A stretch of DNA of 64,000 nt from Antedon mediterranea (GCF_964355755.1 NC_092670.1:10169201-10233200), one strand, 5' to 3'. Shown: positions 1 to 11,268, numbered from the stretch's first letter. Notes: generated by a model from the letters alone, not told the origin. Numbers and translations are program-made.

Positions 1-127
1 TTTCACGCTGCTGCTCTAGCCCGCTACGTCACACGAGATGACTCATTCATTAGATGAAATCAAGCAGCAGTAATAGTACTACACTTTGACATTTTTGTTA
101 AAATGGAAACTTGACTATAATTTATAG

Positions 128-367
128 GTACCACCTGTTGAATCCAAAAAACGGCTGGGAAAAGAGTCTAATGACAAATCCCAAAGCATTTCTGGTATTT
201 ATGAGTCCCATGATATTACTATAATTCACTGTCAGATAATCATTGAATTATTATCAAAACAGTCCATTGAAGTTTTTGTTTGTAATAGGATACTTGAAGT
301 ATCTAGGCTTGATGAAGTGACCCCCAGACTTGACCTTAGCAATAACAATAAGCAAGCAGCGTTTTTT
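128..367 (+). CDS. Internal exon of an unrecognised gene (80 codons)
   Basis: The sequence is open for exactly 80 codons between a good acceptor (tttatag before 128) and a donor (gtaagaaat at 368), so the exon is phase 0 at both ends. The peptide begins VPPVESKKRLGKES. It has a Ser/Lys-rich first third, then a helix-like, aliphatic-rich part (IIHCQIIIELLSKQ) and ends NNNKQAAFF. There are no Cys-pair, kinase or transmembrane signatures. It is in phase with the exon at 1254-1324 on the same strand, which supports one spliced gene running left to right and starting outside the window. It does not match GTDC1, whose terminal exons lie downstream on this strand. I do not recognise the family. The low stop density in such AT-rich DNA is the main argument that it is real. 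Confidence 0.55.
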
Positions 368-1253
368 GTAAGAAATATTCTTGTTTAAAACTGTAATTGG
401 CTGAATCACGATTTAAAAGAATATGTGTGTTTTAATCATTGACAGTACCCAAATGACTACAATTTAATTGTTAAGTTCAAAGTATGGAACCCGCAAAGTA
501 ATATTTTCACCCGTATTACAGTAAAGGGTTTGTACTGTTTTCTTAATTATCAGTAGGCCTACAATTAAATCAATTAGTGTATGTCAATGGCAAAAGTTGA
601 AATGAACTATGGTGACCAATTAATACAGAAACAGGAAGTTCCTAAGTCCTGTGGGGCTATGTTTGTGTCCAGTTGTGACAGTTTTATCCTAAATTTCGTC
701 AGTCTATCTTGAGATCTGATCGAGAAGCCTCAGAAAAAGGGTATGTTTTACTTTACTTTTGTATTAGATTTTGTTAATTTTATGCTTAGGATTTAGATTT
801 TTTTTTGGCTAAGCTCTTAGACTGAATTGAATTTATATTTTGTAGACTAAGTTATATTTCTTTTTAACTATTATTTGCTTGTTAACAAATAATTGACGTC
901 ACTGTCATGCACAATAATGATTGATAGGCACATGCCAGTTAAATTATATATTTACTGCCAAGAAAGGTGTAGTGTAGTGCAGGTTTATCAAGTATCAATT
1001 TATTTTGAGCCTTTGTATTTTTAGTTAAGACTTTTTATGTTGTTATTCTTAGTTTAAGTATACTTTTGAGACTTCATTGCTCAAATGTATTTATTTTTAA
1101 TCTATACATTTAAAGGCACTCTTTAATTAACTTGCATAGTGTAAAGAAGCTGAATCTATAACTTTTTGTTTGTTATAATGACCAACAAAATGAGTTTGTC
1201 AGTCCTATCAAATATGTTGAAGTATTGCAAAATATTCACTTGATTTATTTTAG
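368..1253 (+). other. Probable intron of the unrecognised gene
   Basis: AT-rich DNA between two phase-0 exons, with no long ORF. It contains one copy of the TAGGCCTA octamer at 554-561. Nothing else was recognised. Confidence 0.4.
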
Positions 1254-1324
1254 GCTGTATGTGGTATATACGAACATGAAATAAGACTTCGTATGAGGCC
1301 AGTGCCAAGAGAGCCACTGAGCTG
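1254..1324 (+). CDS. Second exon of the unrecognised gene (71 nt)
   Basis: An acceptor (ttattttag) precedes 1254 and a donor (gtaagac) follows 1324. Only the phase-0 frame is open; the other two contain stops. That frame agrees with the exon ending at 367. The peptide reads AVCGIYEHEIRLRM followed by RPVPREPLSW and leaves phase 2 at the donor. I see no convincing continuation downstream, where the region is repeat-rich. A possible 38-nt exon at 703-740 (cag acceptor, gtatgt donor) was considered, but it would put this exon out of frame. Function unknown. Confidence 0.5.
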
Positions 1325-2832
1325 GTAAGACATTAAGATATAATTGTTAATTACAAGTTATATTAGTGTAATGTGGTCGTTTTCTAAAGAGAATTGGAAA
1401 TCCTTTATTTTCACGAATAATTGTATTTTGATATTTATAGTTATGCATTGCTGCTCAAATTTAATTTAGTTTATTAAGTTTATTATATATCCTTAATGTA
1501 ATATAATGTTGCGTTGAGGTACTAATGAAGACTCTTACTCGCTTGACTGTCGTAACACATTGTTTATTCAGTATAATACTTCAGTACAATATACAACTAT
1601 AAGTATAGATAAGGAACGGAGGATCAATGATGCTGTCGGTGAGGTGTGAAGTGTGTAAGTCTGCTTCTGAAGAAGTGGCTGTGAGGTGTGTGCTCCGTGA
1701 AGTGGCTGTAAGGTGTGTGCTCCGTGAGGTGGCTGTAAGGTGTGTCTGGGCCCTTCTGAAACTTGGGAGTATATTGGCCCTCGGTTCATTTACATATGTC
1801 ACTACGTAATCTGTGAGGGTAACGATTGGTCCTAAGTTGGTCCAGGGGTGTTTAAGTGGGAATGATTGATCTTATCTGGGGAGGTTATAATGATGAATTG
1901 GCCCTGTCGAATCTCTGCTTAAAACTGTCAATATCTAATTGTTTTACGATGGGAACAGTCACAAAATTAAGCTAAGTGTTTTCTTTAGGGATTCTATTAT
2001 AAACTAAATGGTCAATAAAACATCTGGACAAACTCTCCTCTGGACTTTCTGGGTCAAGTTTGTGAACCTATTTGAATTCCGATACAAAGGTCGATTTCTT
2101 AAATATAAAAGTATATCGTTATATTACATTTTTTGTATGGAGTTTAATACCTTGTATTATATATTTTCAGTTTTGTCGTTTTGCTGTATTTCTTGTTATT
2201 CAAATAAAATCATATGAACCCAACAGTGCTTTGCCGTTTCTTTTTCTGACATCCGACCATGCCCTGTAATATCCCGTATTACTACAAAATGTATTGTAGA
2301 TGGAGAAGCATTCTATATACTTAAGTTTAGAGTTTACGATTTTTTATTTTCTTTTTCTATTTATACGTTTATTAATATGGATGATATTTCCGAAATAAAA
2401 AGAAATTGAATTGAATTGAATTGAATTAACATGAATTAATTTTTCATATGTTGTTTTCACATAGCTACCACAGTATTATTTAATACACTGCACTCTCCTC
2501 ACCTCTGCTGGCTTGATGACAACTTGAGCAAAAAAAAACCAACCACCTGACATGTTTTAACTTCAGATGTTGACTTTTCCAATGGCATTGTCTAGTTAGG
2601 AATCAAAAAGTAATATAGTACAATGTTGTATATATGATCTAGAAATGGATATACAGTATATATAGCATTATAAGATAAAGTTGTTCCTATTCATTCTTAA
2701 ATCAATATTTGAGTGTCTACTGTATTTTGTTTTCATTAATTCTAAAAGCCAGCAAAACTTCTTTTATCTTGTTTAAAAATCTCAATTATTTCTGTGTTTA
2801 CCTTTGAAATGTACTTACTTTAATTGTGTTAA
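1325..2832. other. Non-coding, AT-rich stretch with small repeats
   Basis: No supported gene. A 27-bp minisatellite of about three units lies around 1672-1745 (CCGTGAGGTGGCTGTAAGG core); the short ORFs on both strands there are by-products of the repeat. At 2388-2427 an AATAAA-like sequence runs into a TTGAA/AATTG pentamer array. That looks like the 3' tail of a truncated plus-strand LINE, but no coding part is recognisable upstream. Confidence 0.5.
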
Positions 2833-2869
2833 CTAGATGGTACGCTCGCTTCGCTCGAGTACCATCTAG
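2833..2869 (-). mobile_element. Helitron-type 3' hairpin terminus
   Basis: A perfect 11-bp stem (CTAGATGGTAC / GTACCATCTAG) encloses the loop GCTCGCTTCGCTCGA. Read on the minus strand, the structure ends in CTAG followed by T, the signature of a Helitron 3' end inserted next to a T. The loop shares GCTCGCTTCGCTCG with the 3' hairpin of the element ending at 27077, suggesting one family. The element would extend to the right; I could not place its 5' TC end. Confidence 0.5.
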
Positions 2870-4565
2870 GTCGTGCCCACAGATGGTTCTCGAATACATA
2901 ATAATTTCAGCGTTAAAGAACTGGCGATTTCAAATGTACGTACCGCAGGACAATAATACATGTCGTTTACAGGAACGAATAAATAGACACTGTGATTTAT
3001 GTACTCAACTAAAATTAGCACCCTGGGAATTACTTCCGAAAGAGAAACTTGTCACAAAATGAGACACATTGTCAAGTCAAATTTAAACAAACTTAATTTG
3101 TGTTTTGTATGTAACATTAGGGTTGAGGGATGGGGAAGAGGATGGGTGCAAAGAAGAACAATTTTTAAATATATTCTTTATCCATTTAGTAACGAAATAT
3201 TAATTGTTTTCATGTTTTACAAATAATATACCACTATACACAGTAAAACATTTAATACTTTGTTGAAACTATCACCGTCGATTGAAATAGTATAGTACAT
3301 GTAACGATACATCACTACGACGTGTATATGTTTATATAATTTAAAACAATTTGTGAAAACCACCTCTATTCGGGCAAAATCATAAATTCGATTTAATGGT
3401 CAATAAATATTAAATTATCTAACTCAACTTAATTAGTAGGCATAATGGTTTTCAATTGTTTCTTAGAGCCAATTCATACTTAAGTTGGTTCCTACCCTAC
3501 CCTCCAAAGTTGTTCTGCGTTTAGTTAGGGCATGTGATGTACCGTAGGCCCATCCTCTACTGGTTTTACAACGCTACTCATGCCAGTGAGGGAAGGGTGG
3601 TGATGTGTGTGGTTTAACTGCAATAATAAAGATGTGTACATAATATACGGCGAGTGAAAGCGCTAGCTCATTATCTGTTTAAAAAAAATGTATATCCAAC
3701 CTCTGCAGCACAGATTGAAATGGTTGGGTTGGTTGAAAAAAAAAATGGATCGAATTTCTGTTATGAGTATACAGTACTTGCCTTTACGACGCCTGAGGGA
3801 ATAGACACTTGTGGAACAGAGATTGGAATGTTCCATTCATCGCAAATCAATACATTTGTATAAACGTATATTAAATCTATCAAAATAGTATTTTTTTTTA
3901 AATCGGCCTGTCTTCAACATTATGATGCTGTACTCGAGCTGTTCAACCGGTTTTCAGCCATTAAAAACAATTATCGTAGGAGGAGATAGGAAAATGCGAA
4001 GCATCCTCGTATTATTGTCTGCGGGTATTTTTCAAGACGGACATCCATTAGACAGTGTATACCGCGATCGAAAAACACTCCTATTTGGGGCAAACCGTTG
4101 AACCTAAATTCGTTTTAATCGTCAATAACTAATTATCGAACTCAATTTAATTAGTAAACAGGGTTACATCTGGTGGTTAAAATCAGTACCGAAAGTACGA
4201 ACCAACTTTATAAACCATCGAGTAAACATTCTAGAAATAACGCGCGATTTACCGAATTTTGCCCTTACGTAAATTTATATATAGATTTGATTTTGATAAT
4301 TTTGAGTTTAATTTTATATTTTCTTTTGTCCATTTATATACTGTATTTTGTTTATATTTATGTAGTTAAGAACTGAACCACTTTGGAAATCAGTACATTG
4401 TGTTGAAAGTGTATTTCAGAATAAATAAAGAAAGATTAAATAAATAAATTAAAATACAAAATTGAAGAGTCAAAGAATATAGTGTGCACTGTAACATGAA
4501 CCTTTGAAGCATGCAGTCACAAATGAAAAAGAAAACAGAATCTTGTTAATATATTTAAATATACA
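2870..4565. other. Repeat-derived DNA without a supported gene
   Basis: About 2915-3310 is similar to 50850-51320, an interspersed or duplicated repeat. About 3361-3440 resembles about 4078-4160, a diverged internal pair roughly 717 bp apart containing the shared phrase AACTCAA-TTAATTAGTA. Short ORFs here (for example 3654-3863) show no recognisable domain and are not called. Confidence 0.5.
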
Positions 4566-4573
4566 TACTGTTT

Positions 4574-4909
4574 ACTGAGTACGGCCATACTGCGTTGAGA
4601 CACCGGTTCGAAGTTAAGCAACGTTGGGCCCGGTTGCGTTCTGGATGGGAGACCGTCTAGAAATCGCTGCGGGTGCTGTATATACTGGAGAGTGATGGTG
4701 TAATGGTAATATCGGACTAGCATGTGATAGGCATAGGTTTGAGGTTATCTGTACCATACTAATTGCATCCTTAGGCAAGATGCTTTACTCTCATTGCCTC
4801 ATCCTTCGGTAGGCACTGCACTGCTGGCTGCCGTGGGTCCATGGAGGGCCTAATCCGAATTTCCTCAGTTTCCAGTTAAGCTTGAGGACAAACCTTTACC
4901 TTTACCTTT
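4574..4909 (+). mobile_element. 5S-rRNA-derived SINE (SINE3-like), complete with TSD
   Basis: The first ~113 bp (4574-4686) are clearly 5S rRNA. They contain TACGGCCATAC at the start, AAGTTAAGCAACGTTGGGCC (internal promoter A-box region), a GGATGGGAGACCG C-box segment and a terminal GGGTGCTGTA. About 15 bp of normal 5S sequence is missing between CACCGGTTC and AAGTTAAG. A non-5S body of ~200 bp follows, ending in a short repeated tail of CTTTAC units. The element is bracketed by an 8-bp direct repeat TACTGTTT (4566-4573 and 4910-4917), a classic target-site duplication. It would be transcribed by RNA polymerase III from the 5S-type internal promoter and mobilised in trans by a LINE with a matching tail. 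Confidence 0.88.
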
Positions 4910-4917
4910 TACTGTTT

Positions 4918-6005
4918 CTTCATTCTTGTTTTGTTTGTGTATTTAATATTTAAAATTATAGATGTTTATTGTGTTACTGTTTAATATTTTTTAATGTCCC
5001 CTAGTCGCTTATTTTCTTTCATATTTTTGTACATTTATGCATTTCATTGTCGTCTGGGGAATTGTCTTCTTTTGTAAAGCTTCAAAAGCATCTTAGTAAC
5101 AGTTCCGTCTGGAGAACAACGACTTAGTTAAATATTCTTGCAGTCTTCTGTTGTTCAATTTTTGTAATATTTTGATTTGTGGTGAAAAGAATGTTTACGG
5201 TAATCTTAACAATGTCTGTTTTCTGGTTGTGTAATTAGAAAGAAGTAAATAATGATTGAAAATAAATTACATAAAATAAATAATTAAATATCCAAATAAA
5301 TAACATTAAATGTTAACATCAAAAGGGTGGCTCAAGTTTATGCTTTGCAGGAGCGACGGGCATAAGGTAGAAACATGAGCAAGAATACTGTACTTACCAC
5401 CCGTTAGATAATCATTTTTGAAATGGTGCATGTGAGGGCACTTGCTGCTGACCACCTGCTGTCTTGACCTCTAAGTGACCTGATTGTGACGTAGGAAAAT
5501 TGTTTGAGAATCAGTAAACGCAGCATTCGGTATTTGCAAAGAAATTGGTCTAAAAACACATTTTTTTAGAAATAAAAGGTGCCCCAGCTCGAACAGCGCT
5601 ATTATCGGACTTGCAGTTGAGGAGGAGATACCGGAACAAACTTTGGCTTAGTGCTATTATAATATGATGATCAACTAACAAAACATCTTAAACAGCCCTT
5701 TTGCTCGAGATTACATATCCAACCTTTCCAGAACTTGGAACCATCCCTAACCCTCAATTTCACTTAAAATCTAAAACCCACTCCAAAAATCATTTCATTG
5801 CCCCTGTATTGAACTAATAGTATATTTTTGAATATCTTTTAAAAAAAAGTGACCAATAATCAAATCTGATGTAATAATAAAACAATTAAAGCGTTAAATT
5901 TGACTGTTATAAGACAAAGTTTAATGTACCCTACCTAGTGAGTTTACTGGTAAAATTATTAAATAAAGAAGTTAAATTTAATTTTGATCTTCATTGTTCT
6001 TTTAG
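4918..6005. other. Non-coding stretch upstream of the GTDC1-like exon
   Basis: No ORF or RNA gene recognised. The last ~170 bp, starting near the phrase AAAAAAAAGTGACCAATAA, are homologous to 20760-20932. The intron upstream of the GTDC1-like exon was therefore duplicated along with the exon. Confidence 0.5.
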
Positions 6006-6076
6006 GCTTGAAGCTGTTCATTGTGGGTGTCTTCCATTGTGTCCTAACCAGCTGGTTTATCCTGAGATATTTCCAA
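6006..6076 (+). CDS. GTDC1: GTDC1-like penultimate exon (copy A)
   Basis: A 71-nt exon between acceptor ttctttttag and donor gtaagttc. The peptide [20 protein letters not shown] continues into IFP. It matches the highly conserved C-terminal segment of GTDC1, the GT4-type glycosyltransferase that mannosylates queuosine in tRNA. This segment lies near the C-terminus of the GT-B fold, where the nucleotide-sugar side is formed. Start phase (1 nt) and end phase (1 nt over) fit the terminal exon at 8219-8381. No upstream GTDC1 exons (the Rossmann N-domain) are visible in the preceding 6 kb. This is therefore either the 3' end of a gene with a very long intron or a duplicated 3' fragment; I favour a fragment, because four copies occur here. 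Confidence 0.7.
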
Positions 6077-6834
6077 GTAAGTTCAAATCTTATGAGTTCA
6101 GAGTTCTCAACTTGCTATAATGGATTTCATTAGTTTGGATAAAAAAAATTCTGTAGTAATTACACAATTTCAATAGTTGTGTACATGTTTCAGAGCATGT
6201 ACAAAATGAGATTCAGAAAGGCTATCACACTGTGATTGTGTTTTGACAAATTGTAATTCAGAAATGGAAATGGAAATCCAGAACAAGGGCTTTTCGTGGA
6301 TTTTGGTTCGATGATTTGTCCGTCATAATTTTGTGTTTTATTAGGGGTTTCTCATAATTTTAAGCCAAATCATAAATTTGCCTAATATGTATTTCCATAA
6401 TATGTATTTCCATAGTATTTATCGCCATTTCCATATATTATATGGCAGCACTGAAATAAGTAATTCAATATTCCAATAATAAAGATGTATTGTCCCTTTG
6501 ACTAATTCAAACAAAATTTTGAAGTATCATAATAGTTATTAACTTTCACCAAAAATGTGTCCAAAAAAATTAATTTAACTGAAATACAGACTTTTTTTGT
6601 TAAAAAAATAACTTTGACTTCCAGTCAAAGTTTGGCTACTCTGTATGCATAATCATAAAACTTCCTCGCGATCTGTGTGAAAACACCTTCTCAACCGTGA
6701 CGAGTTGTAAACAATCCTAATTAGCAGCATACTCGTGGTTTAAAATCTTTGTTTACTTTCTCGCGACGATTTTTCAGATGAAATCAAATTAATTAACCTG
6801 TTAATTACGTAAACTTGTTGTTTTTGGCTCGAAT

Positions 6835-8000
6835 TTTTGACATCTACTTCTAGTAAGATAACCTGTGGCGTCCCGCAAGGGACTAAGCTTGGTCCCGTGT
6901 TATTCTTGGTGCTCATTAATGATGCATGTGTCGGAAGCTGCAGAAGGTGGAAATACGTAGATGACCTCACCCTGTTAGTTAGTAAAGGAGCAAGGCCTGC
7001 AATGCAAGAGATGCTTAATGATGTTAATGATTGGTGTAGAAAGAATAATATGATCCCAAAGCCCTCTAAGTGCCATACTGTTAACTTTTTGAAAGACATC
7101 AGCGTTGACGCTGCGTCTCCCATTTTTAATCTAGATGGCTCCAACCTTGATGTAGTAGAACATATGAGATTGCTTGGCGTCATAATTCAAAGTAATTTGA
7201 AGTGGGACCTCAACACCCAAGATATTGTCTCACGGGCATCAAGAAGACTCTTTGCTCTATGTATTTTTAAAAAAGTCAGTGTTGTTCTTGATGACCTAAT
7301 CACTGTGTACACTTCCTACATTAGGCCCATCTTGGAATACGCTTGCCAGGTATGGCATGGTGCTATTACCAAGAAAATGGCCAACAGCATTGAGACCATT
7401 CAGAAAAGAGCATGTCGAATAATGTTAGGTGCTACCTACATTTCCTATGACAATGCCCTAGAGGTTACAGGGTTACCTTCTCTCGAGGCAAGGAGAGACA
7501 CTCTTATGTTGTCCTTTGGCAGGGGGTTACTCAAGTCCAACTGTTTTCGAGACATGCTACCTCCTTGCCAAGGGCAGAAGAGAAGAGAACCCTTAGGTCT
7601 AATACAACTAGTACCGGAAGTCTCCTTCCCCCCAAGTGTAAAACTGAAACCAAAGGTCTGCCATACATACGATTGTTAAGTTTATTAATGCTAACTGATA
7701 TGGGTTGATTTCCATGATTATTTCTTACTTTCTCGATGCCGTTTTGACTTTTTATATAATAATTTTAATAATGTATACTAATAATAATCTTAAATAATAA
7801 TAATAATAATGACGTACTTAATTTTATGAACGAATAATATTGTATTTTGTGTTTTATAATATATAGTTATTTTTCTATACTGTTTATAATTGTGCCTCTT
7901 TTACTTGTAATTATATGTATATTGATTGTAAACAAACGTTATCAGCCAATGGCTGGTGTTTTTGTATGTGTTTTTAAACCTAAATAAATAAATAAATTAT
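6835..8000 (+). mobile_element. 5'-truncated LINE, YVDD reverse transcriptase family
   Basis: One frame is open from 6837 to 7679 and encodes the second half of a non-LTR reverse transcriptase: CGVPQGTKLGP (palm motif), the catalytic box KYVDDLTLLV, the LLGVIIQSNLKW thumb motif, and the C-terminal SYIRPILEYACQVW and QKRACRIMLG motifs. The catalytic box is YVDD, where most LINEs of this type have F/YADD. The element is 5'-truncated just before the CGVPQG motif and ends in a TAAA-repeat tail near 7981-7998. It sits between the two GTDC1-like exons. The same family is present at 13742-15465. The endonuclease part is missing, so it is not autonomous. Confidence 0.9.
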
Positions 8001-8218
8001 GACAGGTAGCGTTAGGTTCGACGACAGTGATATTCCGTCGGCTTCACATACAATGTAAATAGATAGATAAATGAGGAAAGTAAGTAGATTAAATTCTCAT
8101 GAGCCTTTATGACTCTTTTATTCATAAACTTGCCAACTACAGTATTGATTAATAACAAAGATACAAGAACTACGGGATTTTAAAGTCAATTTACGTCTCA
8201 CTCACTCAAAATCAAAAC

Positions 8219-8381
8219 GAATACAGAACAACAGTTATTTAAACATCTACGACGATTCTGCAGAACACCAAATATTGTACGTAACTATGACAGAAGTACA
8301 CTGAATGAAATCACTGCAAAATGTAGCTGGACATCTCTCAAGCAACAATATCTAACACTGCTTTCAAGTCAAGAATCATAA
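8219..8381 (+). CDS. GTDC1: GTDC1-like terminal exon (copy A), acceptor damaged
   Basis: The frame is open and ends at TAA 8379-8381. The peptide TEQQLFKHLRRFCRTP, then NIVRNYD, then CSWTSLKQQYLTLLSS, matches the GTDC1 C-terminus (a Q-L-x-K-R-L-x-x-F segment and a late SW motif). Compared with copy B (21695-21870), the first ~24 nt and the normal acceptor (caatctcttttag) are replaced by unrelated sequence, and homology begins near 8219. An in-phase cryptic AG at 8225-8226 could still splice to the exon at 6006-6076, but it lacks a good pyrimidine tract. Probably part of a decaying 3' duplicate. Confidence 0.65.
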
Positions 8382-9152
8382 TGGTGTATCACAATTTTTC
8401 AAGATGCATAATTGGCGTGAATGGTAAATCAATAACTTATGTACTACTTTTAAATTGGTATTCACTTTTATTATACCTGCCTTAGTACAATTCCAACTAA
8501 TTTGATACATCTCATAACCCCGGACACCAGTATCTCCCTGTATTCACCAACCTCCACCCCTCTTCAATCACATCCCTCACTCGGGTGGAAAAAAAATCCT
8601 TCCCAGAAACCAAACTATAGCTTCATAATAAGAGGCCAAGAGGATTATGCACAACCATGATAGGCCTATGGTTTAGATACTTTGCAAACTGTGTAAATTA
8701 ATAGGTGTCGTATTGGCTAATGATTAAAATATCAAGACAGCTACGTATGATACTGCTGAATTACCTTAGCCCAAGGCTTTTTTACTCCTCTCCCTATCCC
8801 AGCCACAATCAACAAACCCTAACTCCTTTCTAGAACAGTTCAATCCCAATCATGTTGTCCTTCATTAGCCCCAAAACGCCAGTATCTCCACCCCACTAGG
8901 TTTGAGACGTTTCTAGTATAAATTATATTGAGCCATACAGTATATCACTCCCAACCCATAACCCCGCAGTGGAAGTTTTTTTTAAATATAGTTTAAAACA
9001 TTTCCAGTAGAGTTTCAGCCATGTTGATAGGCCTACGACCCACCCCAAACTCCCAACCCAAACTCCCAACTCCTTTCCAGAAATACTCCCAACTCCTTTC
9101 CAGAAATACTTTTTCAAATTGATAGCCTACTACTCTTAGCCCAAGCAAAAAT
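8382..9152. other. Non-coding stretch with diverged tandem units
   Basis: No gene. Around 8920-9480 there are roughly three diverged ~200-bp units that share TAGTTTAAAACCTTC-like and TTTTGATAGCC-like phrases. The last units continue into the segmental duplication. The ORFs at 8923-9117 and 9167-9358 are chance frames in this repeat. Confidence 0.45.
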
Positions 9153-10218
9153 CCCCACCATTCCTTTTACCGCAACTCCCCCTCCCCCTCCTGACTTTGG
9201 GAATTTTTTAAATGTAGTTTAAAACCTTCACAGACAATTGCAGTAATTTTGATAGCCATAAGTATGGTTACGTGCAGAAACAGAAATTTGTATAACGAAC
9301 AGAAAAACACAAAAAGTGGAAAAAAAGTTTGGAATTTTGACCCATAACATGTATTCAAGATGGCGGATGATGTTCAATATAGTTTAGAACCTTCCCTGTA
9401 CCATTACGGTCATTTTGATACCCCATATGTGTGCAGTAACAAAAATGTGTATAACTAACATACAAACATCAAAGTACAAGCAGATTCATAAGTTAAATTC
9501 ATACAAAAAGAATTGATCAAATTTTTGTTTTTTCTGAAAGTGATTTTTGACGCTAATACATTCAAAGTTGAATTTTGTAGTTGTTTATTTGCTTTTTAAT
9601 ATTTATATACTTTTACCTTTACCTTGGAAAATACATTAGCATTCATCTTGTGTTTCCTTATGTCACTAATTTCTTAGATCAAAACCAATATAATAAGATA
9701 TATAATATGTAGGCCTACATTTATTGTAAGTTTTTATTTAATTTTTAATCATTTCAAAACAAGATTCAATTTAAAAACTACTGCAAATATCCATTGAAAA
9801 TACTCCTAAAATTAGATTAAGATTTATGATTAGATATCAATTTGATTTTATTAATTAAAAACAACAATAATAATAATGTTACTATTATGCATTTATTAGC
9901 ATAGTTTTAAAATATTAATTAAATTCTTAATAAAATTAATAATTTTTTTACATTATATTATTTGGTATAATATTTAAAAATGATTAATAACAACAAATTC
10001 ATTGTTACTATATTATATACTTTAAAATTCAAAATAAAAAATTCCATATAATAAATTTTAAACAAATCACAGTTGATATGACATTGACAATATATTGATT
10101 ATTAATGTTATAACATTTGGATTATTATAATAAAATAATTATTTAATGATAAGGCAAAATGATATTCAAAAGAAACAAAGAAGAATCTAAATTATTCAAT
10201 AATTACAGATTCTGATTT

Positions 10219-10332
10219 GTTATGGTGCTCTTTTAACCATCATCCCTTCAAAAGCATTCCAGTTGATGCCTTTAGAATCATGTGTATCTGGTGTAAGGTA
10301 AATCCCATTCAGGTCTGAATCATGAACATTCT
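10219..10332 (-). pseudogene. Extra FReD C-terminal half-exon (partial)
   Basis: Directly downstream of the exon 10584-10334 on the minus strand is a second, diverged copy of the exon's last ~35 codons. It reads DSDLNGIYLTPDTHDS, then GINWNAF, then GMMVKRAP and a stop. It matches the ending SNLNGLYLTPGT...MMVKRAP of the main exon but lacks the calcium-site half. It has no acceptor of its own, so it would only be 3' UTR. It marks tandem duplication of the terminal module; the corresponding place in the second duplication holds two such modules. Confidence 0.8.
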
Positions 10333-10333
10333 C

Positions 10334-10584
10334 TTATGGTGCTCTTTTAACCATCATCACTGTCTTCTTGAGACTGTTGTTATTATTATCGAAATGATAC
10401 CAGCTGATGCCTTTATTACCAACTGTACCTGGTGTAAGGTAAAGGCCATTCAGGTTTGAATGATGACAGTTATTGTACCACCAAGCACCTTTGTTATACT
10501 CAGCACAGTTACTACCACTATTCTTATCATTGTCTCTATCATACGTTGTAAATTGGTGACCATTGCTGTGTTCCAAAGAATCAC
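10334..10584 (-). CDS. FReD gene 1, exon 5 (fibrinogen C-terminal half)
   Basis: A 251-nt terminal exon with acceptor (ttgtttag) before 10584 and a stop at its end. It encodes GDSLEHSNGHQFTTYDRDND, then the canonical disulfide pair around NCAE and WWYNNC, the SNLNGLYLTPGT loop, and a KKTVMMVKRAP terminus. DRDND plus the following residues form the Ca2+-binding loop typical of FReDs, and the two Cys form the second disulfide. Phase 1 at the acceptor matches exon 4 (17178-17439), with which it would complete the domain. The intron of ~6.6 kb is packed with LINE and minisatellite DNA. The exon itself is intact. It lies inside the segmental duplication and has a twin at 52631-52881. Confidence 0.88.
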
Positions 10585-10585
10585 C

Positions 10586-11268
10586 TAAACAAACAAGATA
10601 ATATTAGATCATCTTTAGTTTACTTCATAAATCTTAAATTAACATTCATTTTTAAATATTTGTTTTTCTTTGTGTTATAAAATAAAAGATATTTGATATA
10701 CAAAAAGGGAAAATAATAATATACAGTATACCCTAAAATTCGTAATATATTTTATAATTGATTTCATTTATCTGTAAATTGTATGCCATAAATTAAATCA
10801 TAGCACAATTATATAAATAGTTTTTTTTATATGTACTGTATATATATTTTTTATTAACTACTCTTATATCATAGTTGCTTTATTTTAATATTTTATATAT
10901 TTTGTTTTGTCATAGTTAATTTTACTTTAAAAGCAATGCATTTAATAATGAAGAAGAAAGAAGAAAACACAAGTTATATGAAACTGTACTAGATTCACAC
11001 TATGATTTTTAATTTCAATTTCTTTAACTTTATTTTGTGTACTTTTAAATCAGAGTGGTCCTTAGTTGTTATAACTGGCTCCTTTTTGAGGGACCACTGT
11101 CTAAAAAATAACTTTAATGTGCGAGTGGGCTATGTTATTGTAAGGTACAAGGAGGATTTTTACAACAAAAATTATTTTGGGTAGAGAATTCTATAATTCT
11201 GTAGTTACTGGCAGTAATTATATTTTGTTATATCTAACCTGTTTGTGCAATTATTTAGCAAGCTTGTT
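10586..11268. other. Intronic AT-rich DNA
   Basis: Intron 4 of FReD gene 1, duplicated at 52883-53573. The plus-strand ORF 11002-11184, conserved in copy 2, has no recognisable domain and biased Phe/Asn content. It is not called as a gene. Confidence 0.5.

Noticed and set aside
703-740. Candidate 38-nt exon (cag acceptor, gtatgt donor)
   Set aside because: It would put the exon at 1254-1324 into a frame with stops, whereas 128-367 splices to it directly in phase.
1568-1809. Overlapping 60-73 codon ORFs on both strands
   Set aside because: They read through a three-unit 27-bp minisatellite; openness on both strands is a repeat effect.
4574-4686. Functional 5S rRNA gene
   Set aside because: An internal block is missing and it is fused to a SINE body with a TSD, so it is the head of a SINE, not an rRNA gene.
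11002-11184. 60-codon ORF conserved in both duplication copies (also 53300-53482)
   Set aside because: Conservation is explained by the recent duplication; the peptide is Phe/Asn-rich with no recognisable fold.
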